Assembly: GCA_949775045.1 (NCBI GenBank)
Contig: OX459095.1
Location: forward strand, 23,660,311-23,724,310
Origin: Metridium senile
Taxonomy: Eukaryota > Cnidaria > Anthozoa > Actiniaria > Metridiidae
Direction: 5' to 3'
Length of the DNA: 64,000 nucleotides
The position numbers were made by a program, and so were the translations under genes. Of this stretch, positions 12,975 to 27,900 are shown piece after piece; positions within the stretch are counted from its first letter, which is position 1; the number at the start of each line of letters is the position of its first letter. The notes beneath the pieces were generated by a model. That model was given only the letters and a program-made list of their open reading frames with translations, made no database searches and was not told where the DNA came from.

Positions 12975-15900
12975 GTACGGACGTAGAAAATCATATATTT
13001 TCTAGTGGACTTTCTAGTGCTTTATTAACTCATTTGCTCGATCCGATTTGCTGTTAAGCGAAAGTAAAAGCTACATATCAATTATTTACTAGTGACTCAG
13101 CAGATGTAACACCAGCTTAGGTAACACCAGCTTAGGTATGGTTTTTTTGAATGATAGTTTTGAAGAAATGTTGATTTTATGCAGACAATGGAAATGCAAA
13201 ATATCCCCTATACTGTCAGATTGAAGCAGAAGGTTTTGCAAAAATAATTATACAAAACTATTTCGATTCTTAAATAGTGAGGCCCTGTTATAGGGGGTCT
13301 GAATAATCCATAATCCTGATTGAAGTTCATAAATAATCGGTAAACCTAAATTGCAAATAATGATTTACCAAAAATAAATTATAAACGAGTAATCCTAAAT
13401 CCTCAATTGGTCCTAAATGCTGCAAAAATAATCCATAATCCTTAAACGTTTGGGTCAATAATCCACATCCCTGCTCTAAAAACCCCTAATAATCCATAAT
13501 CCTAAAACCTTAACAGGGCCTCAATAGTTTTCTACATTTTTAAAATCATTATATTTTATCACAATTATCTTAAAATAGCTTTACTAACAGAAAATCTCTA
13601 CTAAAGTGAGCATGAATAAAAATCTAAAAAAAGAAAATCATGTTGATGATGCTGAATCATGATGCTGATACTGTAGATGATTAAATATTTTAATATTATT
13701 CACACATATACATCCTATGCATAAAGGCGTGGCAATGAACATATCATAGTTAATCAGTTTTAGAATACAACAATGCTTTCAATAGGAAGAGCACCCTAAC
13801 ACCCTAACCCTAACCCAAAGTTTTAATTTAGTAACATAAAATGATAAAAAGCTACAGCTGTTTGAATTTACAAGGATTTGACTGAAAATTTGAACTTTGG
13901 GCTGATGAGCCTCGTTTTCATTTGTTTGGTACATTTCATATGCTGATAACTTTTCAGTGATTTAATACATGACACCATAACTCAACCAAATTACTAATTT
14001 AGACATGCTCTTTCTTGTAATATTTTATTCTTCATGGTGCTCGTTCCCAGTCCTTTCTCTTTATGCATAGGTTCTATACTTCTTCGTTTCTATTTGGCCA
14101 AAGTCACCTGGCGAGCAAATTCTCGGTATCAATTGTTAGAGCATTGTTGTATCAATGATGTCACAGCATTGATCAATAATAGAAACAATTATAGAACACT
14201 ATGACATCACACTACCACAGCTTTATATTGGTTTGTGAGAGGTCAAATGCAGGTGGCCAGCAGCTCTGTAAACAAAAGTGGCAATGTTTTTGTAACATTT
14301 TTCCTTATTTATAAATCCTTTAAATATTTTGAATGACTATTGAAATAATATTATATACTCAGTCACATTTAATAATTGCTAAATATCACAAATGATGATG
14401 ATATAGTCATCAATAAAGGCAGAAATATTGTAATATGAAAAAAATATGAAATGTGTTTATATAATTAAACACACCACATCATTATAAAATAGTAACTGAT
14501 TATTGTACTGCCATACCCCACAAGGTGAGGTATTTTTGTTAGTCTTATCCTAAATTCCCCCCCCCCCCCCCCAATCCCCCCTTTCTCATCCCAGAGCTAT
14601 AGTGCTTTTTAAAACTCCACTCTGAAAAATACTTCTTTGCATTCATCAGCTGTTGATCAGAACAGTGCCACATCAAAGAAGGAGGAACAGACAATGGACT
14701 TGTCATTTCAAAGTGATGATAATAGAAGTAGTTCTAAAATAAGAGGTAACACAAGAACAACCAGTGATTCCCACGGAGAGACTAATAGAGAACATGACCT
14801 TAGACTTACAACCAAATTTGATCAAGAAACACCTTCAAATCCAGAAGGACAAGTGTGTTATCCACCAGGCCATGATTCACCTAAAGCACAAGGACCTTCA
14901 ATTCTTGGTGAAAATTTTATTTTTGGTCCTGAAAGCAAAAGCAGTGAAAGTCATGAAATGCCAACCAATTTGACAAGTGATGAGATAAAAACCTTGTCGG
15001 AAAAAAAGGACACTGCAAATTCACAAGCAGAAAGTGGAAAAGCAGCATTTGTACATGTAAGTTTTGTAAAATACTTGTTGCACAGTCTAATATTTTCAAT
15101 ATTGTTTAAACTACAATGTAATTCAGTTCACTCATTGAATGGTTTGTTATCCTTTTATAATCATTCAGTATACTTATTGAAGTATTAGTAACTGAAAATG
15201 TTAGGCTGATTTGGATAAATTAGTGTGCTGCATATAAACATGTTTGTCTTTTCTGCATCACTGATTCCCTAACAAAACGTATGCACAGCCAATCCAAATG
15301 AAAAGTTATATAATAACCTTTTGTCAGCACCTTGTGTACTTTTTGTCAGAAATGCATGCAATAGTTTCCAAATTTTTAAAGGTATGAATGTATCATGGAG
15401 ATTATCGTCCAGCCAACAATAATTGATTACTAATGATTTCTATGGTAATTCAAGATTTCATTAATCTATAAGATAATTAATTATGAATGTCATCCAATGG
15501 TGGGTTGATTAGTAAGTTTGATTGACAGAAGTCAAAATCTCATCATCTTGCAATTTCATGCAACACAACCACATGTACATTATATAAATGTTGACATCTG
15601 ATGATGATGATGAAAATGGAGATGATTATAGGATTCTTTGTGGCAGCTGTGTTGTTGATCAAGTGTCAGAGTGCATTGATTCACAAGATTTATAGTATCA
15701 TTATCATTCTATTTCTTTTTTAATATATTGCAGCACGTTGTTGACGAAAGTGATACTAATTCCAGTAGTGAGGAAGAGACAAGTGATTATCAAGTGAAAC
15801 CTTATGATGATAACATTAGGAAACAAAAAAGAAAGGAAAGAAATAATAAGAGAAAAAGAGGTCCCAAAGCAACAAATAAGAAGCTCAAAACAAATGAAGA

Positions 15901-18900
15901 TGGAGATAACATGGAAGTAGATCAACAGCAGTAAGTTTAAATTTTTGCCCTTGTTTGTTTTATTAAAGCCGGCGTAATTATTACATTTGCTTACGTATCA
16001 ACATTTTCGTCTTCTTGCATGTTTATGTCATTTATGGTTGATTTTTTGTTAAAGATTACAACACTTAAACATTTAAAACATAAACTTTTCATTATTGAAA
16101 CAATAAAAATAAAAAAAATAGAAGGAAATAAGTTATTCATGGTGGAATGTGAAATTAAAAGGATAATCAATTGTCTCACAATTGAGGTCATTGGTAGAAA
16201 TACCGCGACGTTTCGACTGCAATCTGCTAGTCTTCATCAGGCGATATAGACTGAATCAAGAAGCATGCTGGAACATCACGCGTCAGCCAATCACAGCGCC
16301 GATAATCCGACGAAAAGTATATAAGACAACCATCATCTAGTCTCGCTGGATTCATCAAAAAAATGAAGCTTGCTTATTGTATTGTATTGTATTGTTGTAT
16401 TGTATTGAGTATGTAGATATCGTCTGTAAGTATTCATTTTGACGATCTATAGCGCCTGGCTTTTCTGCTTCAAGTTGACGAACCGTGAGTTTTTCTTGCT
16501 GAAGAACAGGTCATTCCGCTTTTTTTTTGGATTCGCGATGTTCCCGGCAAGTCATTAGGGTGCACGACTCCATCCAACAGTAGCCTTTGATGAATCTCGG
16601 AAGCGTAAACACTTGGTTTTATATGCTTTTGAACCTCGATGTATTCGAGAACAATTGTGTCAATTTTAGGTTCCACGAAACTAGTCCTAGGTATAGGATT
16701 TGATGAATTGGTTTGCTCGTAGCTTTGAACAACATTTCTTACAAATGTATGACTTGTTCGGACTTTTCGTGCAATAGCGCGCTCTCCTAGGCCTTGGTGG
16801 TTCAAATCTAATATTCTCTCACGGACAAGAGTAGGCATTAATGTTCCATTGTCGTAAATGCCTCCGTTTGTGTTCAAACGCAATTGAACATTTGCTGCAG
16901 AAAGCAGAAAGTATTGGTTAATTGAAAATGAAATGGCATTTCAGCAAACCGTGATTGTTTCAGGAAGATTTATTTTGAGATTGCACTTACGTATTCCTTG
17001 AAAATTCAAGTTCTTTTGTCAGTCAAGACTAGTAAGTACATCAGTTTTTAGGTTCGCGCGCTAAATCAAATTAAGTCAGCCTCTCTAACAAAAAAGTGTC
17101 AAAAACGTCAAAATTGTTTGTCTTGTGGCAACGGTAAGGTGCGTCGCGCTGTAAGTGACCTCGCTGATAGATAGTTGGAGTGAGTGTCAGTGTTTACAAA
17201 ACTTTAGAGGCACGCTTTCTAGCTTTGTATATTGAGCACACTAGTTAACTTTAAAAGGATAACCATGAAAAAATTACGGTCCGAATATCTTCGAAATTAG
17301 CACAAACACTACTCATCAAAATTAAAACCGTCTGAGCGTTTATCGATTGATAGCGTGGTTTATGTTTATGACGTCGAAAATTAACTTAACCATTGAATAT
17401 TCACGTTTCGTTACTCAAGTCTAAATAGCTTCTAAACTAAGTAAAAAATTAAGAGAAACGCTCACGATTTTGGAGATCAACATATGCTGACAAACATTAT
17501 GCATAAGATTTAAGCAACAGCGGTCAGTTTTTCGTGGATATCCTTTTAGACAAAGACACCCGATTTCATTTCATTTGAGTATATCTCACGCACTACAAAT
17601 TAAATTTCAGTTAACAGAAAAAACTGCATAGACTTGCTTTTTGTTTATTAAGCTTTTAAACATGTATAACATCACAAAATATTATTTAACGCGACGCGAA
17701 AATAACTTCTGAACGAAAGGTACCCGTGAAGGTTCACAGTGGCCTGAAACATGAAGAGTCAATATGTTGATAAGTCAGTAAATTAAAGCATCTGCCACTT
17801 CTGTCCACTCTGTCTCACATCACTACCAAACAATTATTAGATTAAGCTACAATATTTCTTAAAATAATACAATTGTTGACATACTCAAAGTATCTGCAAA
17901 AGAAATCAGAGGGTTACTTATATATCTCGAAACACTTTCTTTGGATACATAAAATGAATCTAAGTTTCAATTGGAAATCTTTATTCAAACGTTTAAACTT
18001 TTCTATCAATTTCTTAGGACTCCCAATGTATTAGCTGATACAAGTAAATCTAAACCAAGTGAAACATCTAAACAAGCCACTGTCGACGTTAGCCCAAGTC
18101 ATGGCCATGATCAAGCTTTTATCCAGGGAAATGTTCATCGACCAAAATCTGGCTCAGGTCAAGGTGATACCAGTTCAAATTCTTCAAAACAACCAACACA
18201 AAGCCATGGTTATGGCCAGCCTTCCATCCATGAAAATGCTTCTCCTCCAAACCCTAATTTGACAGAGAATGAAGACTGTGCAACAATTATTTTTCATGCC
18301 CTGCTTTCACCTGATTTCAACTTCAAACCCAACAGACAGAATGTGACTATCCGTTTAGGCCACGAAGAGCTTGGGTGGTGGGATTATAACTTTGCTGATA
18401 TGTTTAATGTCAAGTAAGTAATAACAGTAGTATGTTTTGCACCACTATGCGGGTACAATTGCATTATTGCAATTTTTAAAATCATGCAAACTTAATAAAA
18501 GTAAACATTGAACAGCCTATATAAATATAAAACATGACAAGCATAATATTCAACAAACATAGTAAGAAAATAACAAACAACAGCCCCACAACTTCTACCA
18601 AGAACGATTGCAGCTGCAGAAAAAAATGACTAATGCCCACTACAAAACAACTGCCTCACAACCAGCATAGTGTACAACTCACGAGTAACTACAGAGGGCA
18701 TACCCGCAAAAAAACTATATCGGACTAACAGAAATAACATTCAAACAACGATATACACACAACACAAGCTATATTTTCAAAACACAAAATACGCCAACAG
18801 TACTGATCTTTCCAAACACATCTGGAAACTCAAAGACAACGAGAAAAACTAAAATATCAATTATTGTACATTTTACTAACTACATTGAATCTGATTGGCC

Positions 18901-21900
18901 GAGAGCACACGGCTAAATCTGAGTAGCATGTGAACTTAACAGTGATAATTGCAGTATCTGTAGTTATTACTGTCAAGTTCCCAGGCTCTCTCCGTTCTCA
19001 GGGAGTTGATGTGAAAATGGCAGCGAGATTTGCTTGTTATTGGCTCTTTTGCCTGATTATAATTGTGCTTTTACTTTAAAAAATGTATAATGAAACAATT
19101 ATTGAATTCGCGATCGGTTTTCGCATGATATCATAAATTACCAAGACCTCGAGTTAGTATTATCTGCCTCAGCCAGGAGGCTTCGGCAAATAATACAGAC
19201 CTCGGTCTTGATAATTTACGATATCATGCTCAACCTCATCCAATAATTGCTTATTATCACCTCAGCAAAACCCTACACTAATATTTCTAAAAATTGCAAC
19301 CTCTGCTTAGTAGAAAAGCTGTACATTATTAAGGTATCAGGATACAAATTTCCGACCTCTTTTGACGAAATTACGTTTTTGGTATCTTCGGAAAGATAAT
19401 ATCGTAATCTTTTATTTCAATGCAAAAAAAATTAAATATGATTTTTCCTTTGATCGAAAATTTAATGAAAAGAAAATCCGTAACTAAATAAAGACCGAAA
19501 TAAGTGTTAAATACAAATAAGTGCGTTTATCTCGTCTTCTTATTTTGATCAACTCCGCAACTTTAAGTAGCACTTGGACGAAAACGCCCGGATTTTGAAA
19601 AGTCCCAATAAACGAATTTGTCTAGGTTAATATTACTCTAATGTGATTGCTTAAGAATTATGTATAAAAAAAATAGCTTAAAATTCAATTATTGCGGAGA
19701 AATAAGGCTTTGAAAACACGCCACTCAAACTTAACGGCCAAATGAAATCTGACCTGCGGTAATTGCGTGACTTATGACGTCAAGTACTCCACGACTGATC
19801 AATCAATCAATTTATTTCACATAATATATATACAAGTATTTTTACAATTTCGTCACAATTTTATATTTAGTTAATCTTAGAGTGTATACATATATGTGTG
19901 GAGAGCTTAGGAAACCCTTACGGACTTATATGAAAAGCTCACCAAGAGATAATAATAACTTATTTACATTTCTTTTTTGTTTTTTTGGTATCGGTTTACA
20001 GTTTTGTATACTGGTTATAGATTATAGTATAATGAAAAATTTTGATTTAAATGTTTTTTTTTTTTTTTTACAATATATTTTGAATATAATTCAATACAAT
20101 TCAAGATATGAAGTAAGAAACTCTTTTATTCTATTCTTGAATATTGAAATTGATTTTGAGGACTTAATTTTTTCAGGAAGAGAATTCCATAGATTAATTA
20201 TTTTATTTCTAATCGAGAATTTGCCATAGTTGGTTCTAATAGATCTTTTATGAAGATTTTTTTGATTTCTTGTGAAGTGATTATGAATTTTATTATTTTC
20301 TAAGTTGAAGTTATAAAAGTAAGAAGGAAGAAGTGCATTACTTAGTTTATAGTTAAATAAAGATCTTCAAGTAGTACAGTTTGTACGGCTTTGGTTGTTT
20401 CGTCGACCCAAATATTTAGTAAATAAACCCCTTCTGGCGGCTGGGATATCGGCGGATAATGTCCGAGGATGAGAAATGGTCCGAAAAATAAACATTTGGC
20501 CGAGAAGCGAAGCTTCGAGGGCAAATGTGATATTTTGAGGAACATTTCTCATCCGAGGACATTATAAGCCGATATTCCAGTAAGCCAGAAGGGGTTTATT
20601 TATTTTATAACCCAACGACTTTATCTTGTTTGGTTGGCGAAGGAAAGCCATTAAAGTGCAAGGTGAAAACTAAAATACGTTCACAAAAATACGTTCACAG
20701 CGTACTTAGTCGACTTTTTTATATTGCCAGGTGTCGCTTCTTGGACTAGTCTTTTAATCTCATTATCAGAGGTCTTGATAAAACGGTTTTGGTTATTTTC
20801 CATGGCTCTTTTTTGTCAAAAACAAAATTAAGCGGACAAATATCAACTTTGGACGGGGGATATCGACTGATTCCCGTCCGCCGAGAATGTACCACGTGAT
20901 CCCTTTTGACAAATGACTGCGCGAGAAAATATATTGTTGGGATATAGTTAATAATAATCACGACTATATAGCCAATATGGATGATATATCTACACTGCTA
21001 TCCTACTCGAGTGTTGTGAAACCATGGAGTAAATGAGGTCATGACCTCACTCGACCTCACTCGACCCCATTCCTCTTGGTGTAATATTACTGATTACAAA
21101 AATACCATAGAAAATCGCGATTCTATCACATGACTGGAGGCTTCGAGATTCCATGAGATAGCACAGCGAATGCGTCAAGTCATTGCACGTTTGCGCCCGA
21201 TGCGTGAAGTTGTTTAAAAGTTATTCTACAAGTTATAGCGAAACCTTATCTTGGATTAGGCTAACGTGGTTAGACCTACAAAATCCAAGTGGTATCAACG
21301 TACTTGATGACCAAAGTGAAATATGTTGGAGAGTTGAGCGAGTTGTAGGTGCTTTTAAGAAAGAACTACAACAAAAATATACCGTTCTTTTAAAAAGAAC
21401 TCAAAAATGTACATGTCAGAGGTCAATGCGTTGACATTCTAAGATGGACATGATATATCATCACGTTCTAACCCTGGAAGCGGTTGGAAGGAGGAAACCA
21501 AACATAATACAAAATAGCGCCAAAGTTCGCCGCTTGACCTTCATTCATAGTAGTACGAGGTACACTATTGGCAAAGGTGAAATAACTTGGAAAGTGTATA
21601 GAAAATACATAACATCAGTCAACGCGGTTGACAGTCTTAAAAAGACATGATATTATCACAAAGAAAGAGAGCTCTTGGCTATCAAACACGGCATTAAAAT
21701 GCAAGCGAAGAGAAACACTGTCAAAATACCGTTGGTGTTGACACAAAGACTCTGCGTCACACGGAGATAAACAGGAAAATATCTCATCTTAAACCAATAA
21801 TCCAAGTTGATATTGGCCAAAAAGGTATGCAATAAAGGAATTCCTACAAGGCATTTTGAGGAGAAAATCCTCAATACATGGTCAAATGCGAGTCTAATGG

Positions 21901-24900
21901 ACTGTCGACGAACAAAGCAGTTTAACCCGCTCAAATATGGAACCAGCCTCGACTCGGCCAGGATAAAATATTCCAAAGCTCAGAATACACAAAATGGTGT
22001 TTTATTACTGATATTGGCCATGTAAAAAGGGACTGTTACACTGCCAAGCAAACACATTAGGATGAATAATAACAAAGCGATGACAAGCCGCCATGTTGGC
22101 GCGAAAGTGTCACAAATACCAATGGCACATGTGAAGAACGATCTTTACAAATATTAGCACATTAATAACACGCTCCTCGTGGAGCCAAAGGCTAAAGAAA
22201 ATGGTTGGACAAAACGTGATTACTTATTTTGGAGATCAATTTTACATATAAAACCAAATGAATGGAAAATTAAATTGAGAAAACAAAATTTACATTCGAG
22301 AAAAAAAAATGAAGAGAATACACCAAAATTAATTTGCATTGAAAATGAAGTATGCCCTCTGACAAAGGCGGAGTCTAAAACAATTTACAAAATGTTGGTT
22401 AAAAGAAAAGCATGCACCCCAACGGCTCAAGAGAATATAGAAAGGAAATTACTAAAACAAAGAAATTGATTGGACATCAGTATATAGAAGAATTTATACT
22501 AGCACTATCGATACCAAACTAAGAGCTTTTCAATATAAAATTTTAAACAACTGTCTCTATCTTAATCAAAAATTATCGACTTTTGGCCTAATTGACTCAC
22601 CTCTTTGTACATTTTGCAAAAAATGTTCGGAAACAATGTTGCATTTTTACGAAGAATGCCCTAAATCAAGGGATTTCTATTTTGGTTGAAGCAGTTATCA
22701 ATTAACTTTCCTACATTAACGTTTGATAATGTATTACTTGGATGTAATGAAAACAGTTTTGTTGATCTCTTGTTTTGTTTTGTGGAAATTCGTTTTGTAC
22801 AAATTCAGACTTATGCAAAGAATTCCAGAACTAAGGGATTTCCAAGAACTAATCAGGCTTTATGAAAGGTTAGAATATAAAATAGCAAAAAATAAATCAA
22901 AAATTATCTCACATTTGAAGAAATATGAAAATATAAATAATTTCTTTAAATCTTAATTATGGCTTTTAAACCATTTATTAAAAAAAATGGCATTTGGTGA
23001 TATAGAGAAATAGTTTTTTTGTATCTACTAATCAATAGTTATAATTGGTCGTATTTGGATATATGTATTTATGTAAATGATTTGAATAATAAAAAATATA
23101 AAAAATAAAATAAAAAAAACACGCTCCTCGTCAAAATATCTCCTTGGAGATCTTATTAAACTGTCAAAAAATGACAATTGAGGCTAAGGAGCTAGCTAAA
23201 ATACTACGCCTTGGAATTCGACGGCAGAAAATATGGTTCATGCGAAAGACATTATTACATACTTCATTTCATCGAAACGAAGTGATTATCTGCCTAAAGA
23301 CTGTTCTCTAGAACGAAGAACATGGAGGGCCATACCAACTCAGGGAGCACAATTATAATCACTGAATATTTGAAATCAATTTGCATTTACTAGTACATCG
23401 AGACAAATAAATGCAGACATGAGTTGGCCCAACCATATTGGATTCACCATATTACCATCACGTGAGACTCAAATGGCCACTAGGTTAGTGTGTTTGATAA
23501 AACAGCTAACATTCAGTTGAGCTAATGAAGTTTAAACACTTTATGAAGAGTAATGGTGATATAAAGTGCACTGCACTATCATGGAAGAAACTAAAGGTTT
23601 CTACATTTACATTTTGAGTTAACAAATCACTGATAATTCAATTACAGCTACTGACTGTAATGAAGTCGAAGAACTTTATGAAATGTAGTGCTAATATAAA
23701 GTACACTGTACTTTTACAGAAGAAACTAAAGGTTTCTACATGTACCTTTTGAGTTAACAAATCATTGATAATTCAATTACAGCAAATGAAGCTGAAAAAC
23801 TTTATGAAGTGTAGTGATAATATAAAGTGCACTATACTATTATGGAAGAAAGTAAAGCTTTCTACATTTACATTTTGAGTTAACAAATCATTGATAATTC
23901 AATTATAATTACAGCTAATGAAGTTGAAAAACTTTATGAAGTGAAGTGATAATATAGAGTGCACTATAATACTATTATGGAAGAAACTAAAGGTTTCTAC
24001 ATTTACATTTTGAGTTAACAAATCATTGATAATTCAATTACAGCTAATGAGTTGAAAAACTTTATGAAGTGTAGTGATATACAAAGCTGTGCATGTACCT
24101 TAACAAATCATTGACAGGGTCATATACTGACACAAAATACTAAAGCTGTAGAGGATTGTAAAAGGTTTTACAAATTATGATAACACCTTACACAGTCAAT
24201 AGGATGTGGAAAAATATATAGCACTGTTGATAAACAAGGATAAATATACAAATAAATGTATATAGATAAGATAAAAAAATCAACATGTGCTTCAAGTCTC
24301 TGATAATACCACCCACAGCGTAATCATCTAAAATGATGTGTAAAAACAAAAGGGGGGGGGGGGGGGGCAGTACATGGTATGCATGGGACTTGGAAAGGTA
24401 GACTAATGTACAGTCAACCAATCACAATAATATTTTAAAACTTCAAGCCTCACAGTTTGCTGTACAGATGTCTTATTTGTAGTATTCGGGTTACCTGTGT
24501 AATTAGTTATGGGTTCCCTGTGGAAACCCTCTCCAACATGGCCGACGATTAAAGTTGTTGTTGAATCCAATCCTGTGAGTTTATCAGCGTGAATCCGTGC
24601 CATCCCGGCAAAATACTACATGGTGTCAGAACTTGGGACTCCCAGAAAGCTAAAGAACAGGATTTTCTGAAGATTTTAAGATTTTTCCCGATCTAAAATG
24701 CCAGAAACCTCGAATTCGTCGACACCTAGGCAATCGTCTTATCAAATCACACCGCCGGGCGAATTTGACTTCACACATCCCGAGCAATGGACAAAATGGG
24801 TCCAAAGGTTTGATAGATTTCGTACAGCATCAGGACTGAAAGTCAGAGATGAGGAGACACAGATTAGCACTCTTCTGTACACGATGGGAGAGAAAAGCGA

Positions 24901-27900
24901 CGATATCTTGTCAACGTTCAACCTGACAGGCGAGAATGCAAAGAAATACGACCAGGTGAAAGAGAAATTCGACAACTATTTCATCAAGCGCAGGAACACC
25001 ATCTTCGAACGAGCCAAATTCAACACTAGAAAGCAAGAAGTGGGAGAAGCAGTGGATGCATTTATAAACGATCTCTACTGTCTTGCTAAGCATTGTAATT
25101 ATGGAGCACTCCACGACGAAATTATAAGAGACCGCATTGTTGTCGGTTTGCTTGACTCCCGTCTATCAGAAAAACTCCAAATGAATCATGAACTGACTCT
25201 AGAGAAAGCAGTAACTGCAACCCGACAAAGTGAACTCGTGAAGAAACAACAGGCTGTGGTTAGAAGTACCGAAGTAACTCTGCCAGCACAACCAAAGACT
25301 GTGGATGCAGTCTACAAAGCACGTGGAAAAGGAAAGGGAGCAAGGAATGCCAAAGGCAAACCATCAGAGAACACCCAGAGCCTAACTCAAAGTGGGTCGA
25401 AGTGCAACCGATGCGGAAGGTCTCCAGCACATAGTCGACTCCAGTGCCCAGCAAAGGAAGCAACATGCAACAAGTGCAAGAAAAAGGGTCACTATCAGGC
25501 AGTATGCAGATCCAGCAAGGCCGGCGCGGTGAATGCTCTAGATGAAAATGACACATTCCTTGGCATAGTAAGCTCATCCGACATCAACAGCGTTGAAGCA
25601 GATCCCTGGAAGATACCAATAGCAGTCAATGGAACAGAAGTCTTGTTCAAAGTGGATACAGGCGCAGACGTATCAGTAGTATCAGAGTCAGAGGCCAAGA
25701 AGTTGAAAGTAACAACAAAGAAAACAGAGAAGATTCTAACTGGACCGTGTAAGCAACTACTCAACGTGTGTGGCTCATTTAAGGCTAAATTGGACTCAGG
25801 CCAGAAGACGGCTGAACAAGTGGTGTACGTCGTCAAAGGGCTGAGAATGCCATTGCTAGGCAGGCCAGCAATAGAGGCGCTTAAACTGATATCCATTGTA
25901 CAAACAGTCCAAACTTCAAAAGAAGAGCTATGTGAAAAGTTCACAAAAGTGTTTGAAGGCCTTGGAAAGTTTGATGGTGAATACCACGTCGATCTTAAAG
26001 AAGATACAAGACCGTATGCAGTCACTACACAGAGGAGGGTTCACCTACTTCTCATGGATAAAGTTAAACAAGAGTTAGCTAAGATGGAGGAGCAAGGAGT
26101 CATCTCTAAGATTGACAAGCCCACCGACTGGTGTGCACCAATGGTGGTAGTACCAAAGAAGAATGGCAACGTTCGTAGTTGCGTCGATTTTACAAAGCTT
26201 AATGACTGTGTTCGCAGAGAGCGGCATATCCTCCCCTCTGTCGAACATATTCTTGCACAATTAGGTGGCGGAAAAGTCTTCACCAAGCTCGACGCTAATT
26301 CAGGGTTCTACCAGATACAGCTATCAAAGCAATCGGCGGAGCTGACTACCTTTATCACACTGTTTGGCAGATTCTGTTTCAACAGGCTCCCATTCGGAAT
26401 CACATCAGCACCGGAGCACTTTCAGAAGAGAATGTCAGAGATTCTTAGCGGCCTGAAAGGTACTCTGTGTATGATTGACGACATACTGATCACTGGAAAG
26501 ACCCAAGAGGAACATGATCAACGCTTAACAGAAGCACTTGAGAGGATCCAACGAGCCGGAATAACCCTGAACAAGGAAAAATGTGAGTTTTCCAAAGAGA
26601 AAGTCACTTACCTTGGACAAGTAATCAGTGCGTCAGAGATCCAGCCGGACCCCGACAAAGTCAGAGCGATAGTTGAGATGAAAGAGCCCAAGAACACTAG
26701 TGATATTAAGCACTTCCTAGGCATGGCCAACCAGCTAGGAAAATTCTCTGACAAACTGTCTGACATGTCAAAGCCTCTGCGGGATCTACTAAGTACCAAG
26801 AATGACTGGTATTGGGGTCCAGCTCAAGCCAAAGCTTTCGCAGACATAAAGAAAGAGTTGAGCAACCCAGATGCAATACTGGCCTACTACGTCGCTGAGC
26901 GAGATACCATTGTGTCGGCTGATGCATCCTCATTCGGTCTAGGCGCTGTCCTTCTCCAGAAGCAGCCGGACAGTCACTGGCGACCTGTCGCATTCCATTC
27001 CAGAGCTCTAACTGACACGGAGCAAAGATACGCCCAGATTGAGAAGGAGGCCCTCGCAACTACCTGGGCCTGTGAACGCTTTAGTGACTACCTTGTGGGT
27101 AAGTCGTTCCAAATTCAAACAGACCACAAGCCCTTGGTACCATTGCTAGGAGACAAGGATATTGACCGTCTCCCACCACGCATTCAGAGGTTCCGGATGC
27201 GTCTTATGAGGTTCCACTACAGCATTGTACATGTCCCTGGAAAGGATCTGTCTACAGCAGATGCATTGTCCCGAGCACCACTGACAGACGTCACAGCTGC
27301 AGACATGAAGCTTCAGGATGATGTCTACCTCTTCCTAAAACAAGTGATGGAGAACTTGCCAGTCACCGACATGCGTAGAGAAGAGATCCGTAAGCACCAA
27401 GAAGAAGACGAAGTTTGCTGTCAAATCAAGCAGTTCTGCGTAGAAGGATGGCCAGAGCGAGTAAAGGGACAGTTGAGACTGTATCAACCGCATGCTGCAG
27501 AGCTGACAGTCCAAGATGGCCTACTCCTGAAAAGTTGCCAACTCGTAGTTCCCCTGGCACTGAGGGAGGATATGCTCGATCGCGTACATGCTGGTCACCA
27601 AGGAATCACCAAATGCCGAGCACGTGCACGACAAGCCATCTGGTGGCCAGGCATGAGCCGACAAATTGAAGAAATAGTCAGAAACTGCACAGCATGTGCC
27701 AAGAGTAAGAAGAACCATCCAGAGCCGATGAAGCCTTCTACTCTACCTGAGTACCCCTGGCAGAAGGTCGCCACAGACCTTTTGCAGTTCAAAGGTCACC
27801 TGTACCTGTTGGTGATTGATTACTACTCAAGATTTATTGAGATTACTAAGCTGACTGCTACCACGTCTAAGGCAATTGTAAACCACCTCAAGTCGATCTT

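Larger units (their letters stand above)
15931..18017. other. Intron 3 with a ribozyme and a paired-like exon
   Basis: Besides the hammerhead motif (16200-16247) and the paired-domain-like exon (16470-16894), the intron has a TTGTA microsatellite near 16376-16407. From 16895 to 18017 I see no feature. Confidence 0.6.

Noticed and set aside
13790..13815. CCCTAA repeats resembling telomere sequence
   Set aside because: Only three or four units, inside an intron; too short for an interstitial telomere claim.
24351..24367. G homopolymer as a possible G-quadruplex
   Set aside because: A single G run without spaced tracts; it may also be a sequencing length artefact.
25495..26025. 176-codon minus-strand frame in the Gypsy element
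   Set aside because: It is antisense to the protease region; Ser/Thr-rich composition is what the complement of this codon use gives.
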